A stretch of DNA of 64,000 bases from contig CAKUZL010000002.1 of the NCBI GenBank assembly GCA_934718085.1, forward strand, positions 124,001 through 188,000, in the 5' to 3' direction. Under the pieces are notes generated by a model. It saw only the letters and a program-made list of their open reading frames with translations, searched no databases and was not told the DNA's origin. How positions within the stretch are numbered: the stretch's first letter is position 1; each line of letters opens with the position of its first letter. This DNA comes from an uncultured Candidatus Melainabacteria bacterium. Its GTDB lineage: Bacteria > Cyanobacteriota > Vampirovibrionia > Gastranaerophilales > Gastranaerophilaceae. Positions 34,995 through 42,297 of the stretch are shown here, in pieces. A program made the translations under genes and the position numbers.

Positions 34995-35624
34995 TTATTC
35001 TCCTTGCTTTTCGGGAGTCGAAGGTTGTGAGGGTGAGTCTTGTTTTGCGGGTTCTGCCGGAGCTGTAGTCGTTTGATTCGCTGCATTTCCGCCGTTGTAA
35101 GCGTCGTATGCCGATAATACCCGTATTGCAGGTTTCGGAAATGCAAACGCCAAAGCTTTCATGTAATCGCCGTTTATTGCCTGACCGAGCCCCGGTATCG
35201 TGAGCGAAGCTCCCGTTATGAGTCCTCTTTGCCAAGCAGGTCGTTCCTCTCCGGTTGATGTTGTTTTGCTGTTTTGGTAAGCGTCGTAAGCCGAAAGCCC
35301 TTTTACAAAAGGCGAATCGTCGTCCATAAGTCCGGCTGCCGTGTAAAACGCGCCTTTCATGTAGTCTCCGTTAATAAATTGTCCCGCTTCGGGCGCAACA
35401 AACGAAGCTCCCGCCGCCAAGCCGTTTTTTGCCGAGTTTTCGTTCTTTCCGTCGCCCGGAACGGAAAAACTTTTTGCAAATTCCGCAATGTCCGATTTTA
35501 AACCGTTCAATTTCGGATTGTCGGGAATTTTTGCCGTCATTTCGGCGATATCTTTTTGCTTTACGGCTTCCGTTTTTGTCGGTGCCTGAATGCTTATTGC
35601 TGCCTGAGCCTGTGAAACTTCCAT
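34995..35624 (-). CDS. Protein with two GxGQ-NGDYMKG repeats
   Basis: 209 residues from the ATG at 35624 (AAAGGTAAAGG upstream). Two copies of one unit are visible, at residues about 70-125 and 135-185. Each has a Gly/Ala-rich hydrophobic stretch, then AP-EAGQFINGDYMKG or IPGLGQAINGDYMKA, another hydrophobic segment, and LSAYDAY. The same unit occurs once in the neighbouring gene at 35710. The small-residue-rich hydrophobic parts suggest paired membrane helices, as in DUF5683-like P-G-x-GQ proteins. The tail is Thr/Gln/Pro-rich. It is first in an operon with the HEAGH protein. Confidence 0.65.
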   Translation of the reverse strand: MEVSQAQAAISIQAPTKTEAVKQKDIAEMTAKIPDNPKLNGLKSDIAEFAKSFSVPGDGKNENSAKNGLAAGASFVAPEAGQFINGDYMKGAFYTAAGLMDDDSPFVKGLSAYDAYQNSKTTSTGEERPAWQRGLITGASLTIPGLGQAINGDYMKALAFAFPKPAIRVLSAYDAYNGGNAANQTTTAPAEPAKQDSPSQPSTPEKQGE

Positions 35625-35650
35625 GCCTTTACCTTTCAAAATGCTACATA

Positions 35651-35682
35651 GATATAAAACCCGAAAGCTTTAAAAATTTGCC
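35651..35682 (-). promoter_or_regulatory. GGCA-A/T-tract-TATATC promoter-like block
   Basis: On the minus strand GGCAAATTTTT is followed by TTTCGGGTTT and TATATC, with 26 nt from GGCA to TATATC. It is the closest relative of the block at 26360 and lies about 30 nt before the start at 35624. Confidence 0.45.
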
Positions 35683-35709
35683 TGTTGTTGACGGTTTTGT
35701 AAAGATTTA

Positions 35710-36201
35710 TTACCTTCCTTGAGTTAAAAGTTTTTGTTGGTAAGGTGTAAGTTTGCTGAAATTATCGTTTATTCTGTTATGAGGCGGAGTTGTTCCGCAG
35801 TTTTTATAAGCGTCGTGCGCCGAATATCCCGCAAACCCTGCCATTGCAGCTAATCCGGCCGCCAAACTCCAAACACTTTTTGTTTTGCTTGTTAAAACAA
35901 TTGTTCCTACCATCAGAGCAAAATCAACGGTCGTGTGCCATAAACCTTTTGTCATATCTCCGTTTCTGCGTTGCCCTGCTCCGGGGCATATAAATGACCA
36001 AAATCCTCTTTGCTTAGCCATTTCGTTCCGGATTTTGTTTAATTCTACCGTATCGTATTCGAGAGGCTGTACCGGTTTTGTTCCGGGCGGTAAGCTTGAA
36101 GCTGGCGAAAAACCTTCATATTGATTTGTTCCGGAGGTGCCCCCACCCGATACCGTAATTTCGGGGCTTAACGGGGCTTGTGCCGTCGGTGAAATCGTCA
36201 T
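35710..36201 (-). CDS. Single-repeat GxGQ-NGD membrane protein
   Basis: 163 residues with AAAGGGATAAAAG upstream. After a disordered Pro/Ser/Thr N-terminus of about 60 residues comes FICPGAGQRRNGDMTKGLW near residue 78. Two hydrophobic segments follow (about 92-108 and 112-130), then AGYSAHDAYKN. This is the same unit that occurs twice in the product of the gene at 34995, so the two genes are paralogues. The function is unknown. A weak GGCA/TATAAT block lies upstream. Confidence 0.65.
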   Translation of the reverse strand: MTISPTAQAPLSPEITVSGGGTSGTNQYEGFSPASSLPPGTKPVQPLEYDTVELNKIRNEMAKQRGFWSFICPGAGQRRNGDMTKGLWHTTVDFALMVGTIVLTSKTKSVWSLAAGLAAMAGFAGYSAHDAYKNCGTTPPHNRINDNFSKLTPYQQKLLTQGR

Positions 36202-36300
36202 TCTTTTATCCCTTTCTTTTTTGTAAACGATATTATAAAAAACGTTTTTTGCCTTTCGAAATTGCCTTTTTTGAGATTTTTGTAAATATTTGTTACGACA

Positions 36301-36337
36301 AGCCGAGCCCGAAATGTTGTTTTTCGGCTCGGCTTAT
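36301..36337 (-). terminator. Hairpin downstream of the GH13 gene
   Basis: AGCCGAG and CTCGGCT pair perfectly, extended inward by CCGAAA/TTTCGG. It lies 15 nt after the stop of the GH13 gene. The T run on the minus strand is poor. Confidence 0.55.
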
Positions 36338-36351
36338 TTGTCGTGCGGTAT

Positions 36352-38892
36352 TTATTTTCTGATAAATCTTCCGTTTTTGTCGATTTTTTCCAAAACCAAA
36401 AATCCGTTTGACGGGATATTCAGGCTCAGTCCCGGGGTGTCGGCGCGGTACGTTCCTTTATTTTCGTACTTCCCGTCGCCTCCGAAGTCTTTCGCGTTCG
36501 AATTGATTGATTCTTTGTATGTTCCGTCGTTTAAAACGCTTACTGGGCTTGCAATTTTGTAGTTTTCGAGCGGTCTGTCTCCGAAATTGTACAGAGCTAC
36601 GACTTCGTTGCCATTCAGGTCAAACCGTTTTATCGCAAGAACTTTGTTGATTTCGTCAACCAGCGGAGTTATCGCGTCGAGGTGTTCGGGCGCGGGAACG
36701 TCTTGCAGAGCGTCGTTTCGTTTGACCAGGTCGCTCATTGCCTGTGAAAGGTTTAAAATTCCCGGGATAACGTGATTTTTGGAGTCGATTTTCGATTCTT
36801 TGAACGCTTCGTCGAACTTATAGCCTTTTTCGCGTTCGATGTTGGGTTCCGCGACGGCTTGTTTTCTCGTAAATCTGAACGGGTTTATTTCGCCGTACGA
36901 ATCGCCCTGAAACATCATTTTTGAGCCCGGAACCATGAACAAAAGTCCGATAGCCTGTTTATGCTTATCTTTTGCGTGTTTCACCGCTGCGTTGATTTCT
37001 TTCGGCGTTAATCCTCGTATGCCTTTTTCTTTACATATTTCGGCATATTTTTTGTCTCGTGTCGAGTGGCGTTCGAATTCGTGAGCGAGAAACAGTTCGC
37101 GTGCGGCGTCGACGCCTCGGATGTGTCTTTGTGAAAGCGATTCTCCGGGAACGTTTTTCAATCTGTCCGCGATTTGTAAATCTTTGTGAATAACTTTCGT
37201 CATCAATCTCGATCCGGAGTCGTTTCCGATTTCGTCGTGGCTCATGAAGTATTTTGTTCCGCCGATATCCTTGATATTGTTCGCGAGAGTTCTTATCGAA
37301 GGGTTGTATCCCATAACTTCGTTACCTGACAAAATTGCTTCGACGGCGTGCGAGAACGCGAAATCCCAATGTTCGTTTCCGCCTATGTTATAAAGCGAAA
37401 CGTTGTTGTTTTCGGTCTTGTTTATCGCTTCAAGGTGTTTGTTCAGGTCTTTGTAAGGAAGTTCATCTTCCGTCAAATTTCGGGTCAAACCGTCCTGAGT
37501 GCGGTGGTCTTCCCAATGAATTACGGTATGAGGGAAGTGGTATCTGATTTCCTGCGCAACCTGTTTCATCGTATAATTCGAGCCCATTTCCGGAGTTTGG
37601 TCGGCTCTCAAAAAGTCGACATGGTAGTTTTTGACCCAGTTTATCGGCATGTTGACCACATAATCCCGAACATTCGAGCGAACGTTTACGTCGGGGTCTT
37701 CGAGATTAAATTGACTTCCTCCCCATTTTCCGGGTTTTTCGTACGGTGCCAAATCCTCGAGTCTGTTGCCCGAAAGCTTTGCCCCGTTTGTTATTCCGAG
37801 CTCGCGAGTATCCGCATCGCAAGGACCGGTTTTGAAAATATGACTCGGAACCCAGTCCATGCCGACGTTCAAATTCTTTGAATGCGCGTAATTAATAAGT
37901 TCTTTCAGCTCGTCGTTTCTGGCGACCGCATTGTTTACGCTCTTTGCGCCCGCGATACCCCGTGATACCGCGTATTTGTCGACTCCGTCGTATCCCCAGT
38001 TTTCGCCGTACGTACCTTCGACGGGCATGAGCAAAATAGCGTTGTAAATTCCGCGTTTTGATATCGTATCTATTTCTTTTTTCGCTGCCGCAAGAGAACC
38101 GGCTTTCGTCAAAGTCGGAATGTTTACCTGTTTAACTATCAAATTCGAAGGCTTTAACAACGATTTTCCGTTTGCCCCGGTTGCTTTCATCCCCGATTTT
38201 TCGACCAAATTTTTCGGAAGTCTTGTCAAATCCGACACTCTCGCAGGATTTTTTCCACTCATCCATTTGTCGTCTGTCCATTTGAAAGTGGAATTATCGT
38301 ATATTTGTGACCAGCTGAATATGTGCATTTGCGCTCTCGAAACGGGGTCTTTCGTCTTTGCGGTAACTTTTCCGTTCGAGTCTTTCAAAACGTATCTGTA
38401 CATGCCGTTTGAATACGGGATTTTTGCTTCGCCCGTAAATACGCCGTTTTTACCTTTGTTCAGCTCCACGAACGTCGATTTTCCGTCATTGCCGTCTGCA
38501 TCAAGGTTCCAATCGCCCGCCCACGAATTTTGTAAATGTTCCGCTCTCATTTTCGCCGGAGTCAAAGAAACTTTGTCCTTCGGATTTCTGATTTCCACCG
38601 TCACGGTGTGTGCTTTCGGTGCCCAGACCTTGAATGTCACCTGCTGCGAACCGTCTTTTGCGGTTTCTTTCACGTTTGCTCCCCAGCTTTCATGCTCCTC
38701 GAGTCGCTTTCCGAACGATATCTTTTTCCCCGCCAAAACATACGATTTTAAAGCTTTTCCCGCAACTTCGACGTTTTCGGGGCGTGCGTTTTTTCCGAAA
38801 TTTTCAGGCTTTGTTGTCGTTTCGGGTTTTCTTTGAATTCCCGCTCCCGCAATCGATGTTTCTCTTGTAATATTTGAAATTTTCATACCCAT
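36352..38892 (-). CDS. GH13 alpha-glucan enzyme, branching-enzyme-like
   Basis: 846 residues. An N-terminal polar arm (1-65) has NFGKN and ISFGKR. A CBM48-type beta domain follows (about 80-190), then a GH13 barrel: region I DWVPSH (346-351), region II FLRAD with nucleophile D431, region III HWED with acid/base E461, and region IV MSHDEIGN with D553. The SHDE of region IV favours 1,4-alpha-glucan branching enzyme. WGYDGV (299-304) and the EIGN also recall maltooligosyltrehalose trehalohydrolase, so the exact reaction is open. The ATG has AAAGGGG upstream. With the extended glycogen synthase it should serve glycogen metabolism. Confidence 0.75.
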   Translation of the reverse strand: MGMKISNITRETSIAGAGIQRKPETTTKPENFGKNARPENVEVAGKALKSYVLAGKKISFGKRLEEHESWGANVKETAKDGSQQVTFKVWAPKAHTVTVEIRNPKDKVSLTPAKMRAEHLQNSWAGDWNLDADGNDGKSTFVELNKGKNGVFTGEAKIPYSNGMYRYVLKDSNGKVTAKTKDPVSRAQMHIFSWSQIYDNSTFKWTDDKWMSGKNPARVSDLTRLPKNLVEKSGMKATGANGKSLLKPSNLIVKQVNIPTLTKAGSLAAAKKEIDTISKRGIYNAILLMPVEGTYGENWGYDGVDKYAVSRGIAGAKSVNNAVARNDELKELINYAHSKNLNVGMDWVPSHIFKTGPCDADTRELGITNGAKLSGNRLEDLAPYEKPGKWGGSQFNLEDPDVNVRSNVRDYVVNMPINWVKNYHVDFLRADQTPEMGSNYTMKQVAQEIRYHFPHTVIHWEDHRTQDGLTRNLTEDELPYKDLNKHLEAINKTENNNVSLYNIGGNEHWDFAFSHAVEAILSGNEVMGYNPSIRTLANNIKDIGGTKYFMSHDEIGNDSGSRLMTKVIHKDLQIADRLKNVPGESLSQRHIRGVDAARELFLAHEFERHSTRDKKYAEICKEKGIRGLTPKEINAAVKHAKDKHKQAIGLLFMVPGSKMMFQGDSYGEINPFRFTRKQAVAEPNIEREKGYKFDEAFKESKIDSKNHVIPGILNLSQAMSDLVKRNDALQDVPAPEHLDAITPLVDEINKVLAIKRFDLNGNEVVALYNFGDRPLENYKIASPVSVLNDGTYKESINSNAKDFGGDGKYENKGTYRADTPGLSLNIPSNGFLVLEKIDKNGRFIRK

Positions 38893-38924
38893 GTGTTTTC
38901 CCCTTTCAAATGACGGCTTTTTCT

Positions 38925-38952
38925 CTAATACTTCTGAAAAAATTTTTTTGCC
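38925..38952 (-). promoter_or_regulatory. GGCA-A7T6 promoter-like block before the GH13 gene
   Basis: On the minus strand GGCA, A7 and T6 precede TATTAG, 22 nt from GGCA. It is the same layout as before glgA and nearly the same A/T tract as before the gene at 57354. Confidence 0.35.
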
Positions 38953-39020
38953 GGGTTTCGTATTTTTTGTAACAAAATTTTTACAAAAATTTTTCTTTTT
39001 TGAGTTTTCTCTATGCTTAA

Positions 39021-39262
39021 AAATTTAACCGAAACGGCTCTCTCGGTTACAACCAAAAACAAAACGATTTTCCCGCCGACAAAATATTTTACATTGATTT
39101 AAGAACACTCAGAAAATCCGTAAACAACGGAAAACTCGGCTCGTTCGGGTATTTCGACGTTTACCCGAACAACAACGGCAGTACCCGAAAAATTATCGGG
39201 CATGTTACCTACGAAGACGCGCGACAAATAAATAAGCTTGTGGGACAAGGAAAAATTTTTTG
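39021..39262 (+). pseudogene. Gene fragment without start codon
   Basis: The frame is open for 80 codons and ends TGA at 39260-39262, but no ATG, GTG or TTG in a good position begins it. The translation contains KSVNNGKLGSFGYFDVYP and IIGHVTYEDARQINKL, with codon use like real genes of this genome. It looks like the C-terminal remnant of a gene whose 5' part is lost. The next frame begins at an overlapping TTG (TTGA), so the two once formed an operon. No family is recognised. Confidence 0.5.
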
Positions 39263-39899
39263 AAAAATCTCTTCATATTCTTTTTGACTTTTGTCTTGTT
39301 CGCAAATTTTGTCCCCGCCGCAAATGCCGAAAAGTTCTATGATTTTTCCGATGAAGCGCAAGCTCGGTTTCTAAAAGACGAAAATTTGCTCAAAATCCCC
39401 AAAAATACGCGGATTTTTTTGAAATTCAACGACGATTTATCTTCGAAACCGTAAATTCGTCCGACATTGTGACGGTTCAACTTGCGCGTGATTGGAAATT
39501 CAAGGACAAAATTGTCGCTCCCGAAGGCAGCATAGTTTCGGGCAAAATAAGCTTTGTCGAAAAAGCGGGAAATTTCAATAAAGACGGCAAACTCGGTATC
39601 TATTTTTACGAAATTCAAAGACCCGACGGCTCCGTGTCCGAAATAAAAGTCCGCCCTCTGATTTTGAAAACAAACCAAAATTTTTTGTCTAGGTTCGGTT
39701 CGGGCTTACTATGATATCAATCGCATTAACAGTTGTCGACGGAGGTCTTTCCGCCGCAATTTTAGGAGGTTCTGTCGCATTGCTCTCATCCGTCGATAAT
39801 TTGGCGAGCTCAAAAGGCAACGATTTCTCCTCCCGCCACGGAGTCGAGTTTGTTGTAAGAACTTCCGAATCCTTTAAAATCGAACCTTACAATATTTAA
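39260..39899 (+). pseudogene. Exported protein gene broken by frameshifts
   Basis: The first frame (TTG 39260 to TAA 39454) begins with a clear signal peptide (KNLFIFFLTFVLF, cleavage after ANA). It runs KIPKNTRIFLKFNDDLSSK before stopping. Adding one A in the GAAACC run near 39446 would join it to the next frame (to 39714). That frame reads IVTVQLARDWKFKDK and KISFVEKAGNFNKDGKLGIYF, a beta-rich domain resembling TrbI/VirB10-like exported proteins. A third frame (ATG 39711 to 39899, overlapping as ATGA) supplies a hydrophobic segment and tail. I read this as one or two decayed genes, though the 62-residue last part could be intact. Confidence 0.5.
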
Positions 39900-39930
39900 T
39901 TTTATAGCTTTTTTATTGACTTATTTTTTT

Positions 39931-40012
39931 CGTAAATCCGAAAGGATTGATTTTGCCGTAAGAATTGCCCCGGAACATCATTTTGAGTCCGAAACGATGA
40001 ACAATATGGTAT
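39931..40012 (-). pseudogene. Fragment of the GH13 gene
   Basis: About 80 bases match 36868-36948 within the GH13 gene at roughly 80% identity by eye, with one missing T that shifts the frame. Translated on the minus strand it gives KMMFRGNSYGKINPFGFT, against KMMFQGDSYGEINPFRFT in the intact protein. It is a partial duplication or the remains of a second, related gene. Confidence 0.75.
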
Positions 40013-40027
40013 CGGGAAAAGGAACAT

Positions 40028-40250
40028 TTGTTGCGAAAATTGATACAGATTAATAATGCAGGGAGAACCCTTGACGAAGGTTCGAACTTGTTGGAAAATT
40101 TCTGTAAATACGCACAGCGAGAGTATTTACGGGCAGATGTAAAGAAAAAACAAGCAATCTTAAGATTGTTAGGTTCGAACTTTTCGTACAAAGACGGAAA
40201 AGTAAGCGTAGAGCTTACTTCCGTCTTCGATTTTATTATAAATAATGGTT
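40028..40250 (+). pseudogene. C-terminal remnant of a serine recombinase
   Basis: The frame reads KKKQAILRLLGSNFSYKDGK followed by VSVELTSVFDFI. This matches the typical end of large serine recombinases and resolvase-type integrases (K-x-x-x-L-x-x-x-x-S-N-x-x-x-K-D-G-K-L, then a hydrophobic F-D-x-I). Only about 75 codons remain; no catalytic domain is present. The frame runs into the tRNA-Gly gene on the opposite strand. It is probably what is left of an element inserted next to the tRNA. Confidence 0.5.
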
Positions 40251-40260
40251 TTGGTAACTA

Positions 40261-40335
40261 TGGAGCGGGAGACGAGGCTCGAACTCGCGACATCCTCCTT
40301 GGCAAGGAGGCATTCTACCACTGAATTACCCCCGC
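40261..40335 (-). tRNA. tRNA-Gly (GCC)
   Basis: On the minus strand the gene begins GCGGGGGTAATTCAGTGG and ends with an encoded CCA. The acceptor GCGGGGG pairs with CTCCCGC (one G-T), the anticodon arm CCTCC-TTGCCAA-GGAGG has anticodon GCC, and the T arm contains GTTCGAG. It is 75 nt including CCA. A recombinase remnant lies immediately beyond its 3' end. Confidence 0.95.
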
Positions 40336-40439
40336 GTATTGCGTTCGATAAACTTATTATACATGGCAAAAAAAATATTTCAAGTCTTTTTTATGATATT
40401 ATTTTTTTGTAATATATTTTTTTTGAGAGGTTTCCCAAA

Positions 40440-41402
40440 ATGTTTGATTTTTCTTGTATTTCACCCGAATTGTCGCTCGTTTCCGGTGTCGCTTCCAGAA
40501 TTTTAATGTCCGATAAAAACTTTTTAACATCCGATTTGGCGAAATTCGTTTTGAGAAATTCAAAAAAATTACGCTCGGGAATTGCCCTTCTCGGTCTTCT
40601 TTCTACAGGTGAAGACGTTTCCGAAAAAATAATCAGAGTCTGCGCTTTGACCGAAATTATTCATAATGCGTCGCTGATTCACGACGATGTTGTCGACAAT
40701 TCTTCCGTTCGACGCGGAAAACTCACTCTCAATAAACGTTTTGGCGTTAAATCCGCCGTAATTGCAGGCGACTTTTTGCTCTCGATCGTTCTTAACGAAC
40801 TCGCCGATTTGGGTATGCCGGATGTCACAAAATCGTTTGCGGTTTCGATGTCAAAAATGTGCAAAGGGGAGATAAATCAACTGTTTTCGACTGGCAAGGT
40901 CCCTTCCGTAAGAGAATATCTGAAAAAATCGAAAAATAAAACCGCACTTTTGTTTGTGTCGGGCATGTTTGCGGCTTTGCATGCGGCATGTTCCGAAAAA
41001 AAATCGTACTTTCCGATTTTTAACAATAATTCTTCGTCGAAAATTTCCGAATATGAGCCATGTTTGCTTGCTTTTGCGGAAAATTTCGGTATTGCGTATC
41101 AAATTTACGATGATATTTTGAATTTTGCTTCGAGTTCCGAAGATAAGCCCGTCGGATCGGATTTTGAAGCCGGGATTTTTACCGCACCTGTTATTTATTT
41201 TTCTCTCGATTTTCCCGATAAATCTTTACAAAACTTAACTTGTGAAGACATCTTAAAATCGGACGCGCTTGCAAAATCAAAAGCTTTGATGGACGAATAT
41301 TTACACGAAGCTCTTGAAAATACGAGCCGTTTGCCCGATAATCGGTATAAAGAATCGTTGCAAAATTTGTGCTATGATTTAATAGAAATGAAAATTTTAT
41401 AA
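40440..41402 (+). CDS. Polyprenyl diphosphate synthase
   Basis: 320 residues of the trans-isoprenyl diphosphate synthase family. The first Asp-rich motif is LIHDDVVDNSSVRRG (D82, D83, D86). The second is YQIYDDILNFA, where the last Asp of DDxxD is Asn. The usual GGKRLRP is reduced to SKKLRSG. Chain length (farnesyl to octaprenyl) cannot be told with confidence. The product would feed quinone or undecaprenyl-type lipid synthesis. The ATG has GAGAGG upstream. It precedes lepB by 14 nt, likely in one transcript. Confidence 0.85.
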   Translation: MFDFSCISPELSLVSGVASRILMSDKNFLTSDLAKFVLRNSKKLRSGIALLGLLSTGEDVSEKIIRVCALTEIIHNASLIHDDVVDNSSVRRGKLTLNKRFGVKSAVIAGDFLLSIVLNELADLGMPDVTKSFAVSMSKMCKGEINQLFSTGKVPSVREYLKKSKNKTALLFVSGMFAALHAACSEKKSYFPIFNNNSSSKISEYEPCLLAFAENFGIAYQIYDDILNFASSSEDKPVGSDFEAGIFTAPVIYFSLDFPDKSLQNLTCEDILKSDALAKSKALMDEYLHEALENTSRLPDNRYKESLQNLCYDLIEMKIL

Positions 41403-41416
41403 ATTCGAGGACAATC

Positions 41417-42055
41417 GTGGACAAAAATAAGTTGAAAGCTCAATTGAAGGAAACCGTCGATACCGTTGTATTTGTTGTGGTTGCGGTGATTATCATAAGA
41501 TTTTTTATCGGTGAAATCAGGTGGATTCCGTCGCTTTCGATGTATCCCGAACTTCAAATCAAGGACAGACTTTTTGTCGAGAGGTTTTCTCGATTTTATT
41601 CGAGCCCCAAACGCGGCGATATTATGGTCTTTTACCCTCCCGAAACAAAACTTTCGAATTCGCCGGTTGACTTGTTTAAACGTCTGACGGGATTCGGATG
41701 CAAGGATATTGCTTATATCAAGCGCGTTATCGCGCTTCCCGGTGAAACTTACGAAATAAAAGTTGGCGATGACGGAAATTATCATGTTTTTATCGACGGA
41801 AACCTGTTGAAGGAAGATTATCTTAACGGAACGGAATTTTCGCCTTGCACGGAAGAAATGCATTGCGGACCCGAAAAAATCCCGGAAAATCAATATCTCA
41901 TGCTCGGCGACAATCGAAGCAATTCTCAAGACGGCAGGTATTGGGGGCTTTTGAAAAAGGATCGTTTTGTCGGTAAAGCAAAATTTTTGTTTTGGCCGTT
42001 CAATCGAGTGAAATATTTCGGCACGGTCGATTACGATTTGCCTGAAAATATGTAA
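41417..42055 (+). CDS. lepB: Signal peptidase I
   Basis: 212 residues starting GTG (GAGGAC upstream). One N-terminal membrane helix (about residues 15-32) is followed by box B, PSLSMYP, with catalytic S41; box D, YIKRVIALPGE, with catalytic K102; and box E, LGDNRSNSQDGRYWG. It cleaves signal peptides at the outer face of the inner membrane. A single helix is normal for non-enterobacterial enzymes. It lies behind the polyprenyl synthase and converges on dnaX across a 242-nt gap. Confidence 0.95.
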   Translation: MDKNKLKAQLKETVDTVVFVVVAVIIIRFFIGEIRWIPSLSMYPELQIKDRLFVERFSRFYSSPKRGDIMVFYPPETKLSNSPVDLFKRLTGFGCKDIAYIKRVIALPGETYEIKVGDDGNYHVFIDGNLLKEDYLNGTEFSPCTEEMHCGPEKIPENQYLMLGDNRSNSQDGRYWGLLKKDRFVGKAKFLFWPFNRVKYFGTVDYDLPENM

Positions 42056-42137
42056 ATCCCGATAATTTTCAGCTTTTCTCCGGAGTAATTTTGAACGAAC
42101 GGTCGATAAACGTTGATATAAATACGTTTTGTCAACG

Positions 42138-42219
42138 CACACATTCGTCTGTAGGAACGGCTCGCCCGACACGGTTGTCCGGTTGACTGTATGGAGGCTG
42201 AACTTTGCCCGAATGTGTG
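42138..42219. ncRNA. Candidate structured RNA or large inverted repeat
   Basis: CACACATTCG (42138-42147) and CGAATGTGTG (42210-42219) are perfect 10-bp complements enclosing 62 nt. Inside, CCGACA-CGGT-TGTCCGG forms a further stem. GGTCGAACGACC, a perfect hairpin, follows at 42219-42230. Upstream CGTTGA and TCAACG flank an AT-rich TATAAATA. No reading frame fits. It could be a small RNA or a terminator-like structure between converging genes. Known SRP RNA signatures are absent. Confidence 0.3.
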
Positions 42220-42297
42220 GTCGAACGACCGAACAAGCGACGTTTTTCGGTGCCGAAAGGTTTTGAAGACGAAATAGCGCGTCAAAAAACGTTCGGT

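Noticed and set aside
42138..42230. SRP (4.5S) RNA next to dnaX
   Set aside because: ffs often neighbours dnaX, but the conserved GGAAGGAAGCAGC-type loop is absent on both strands.
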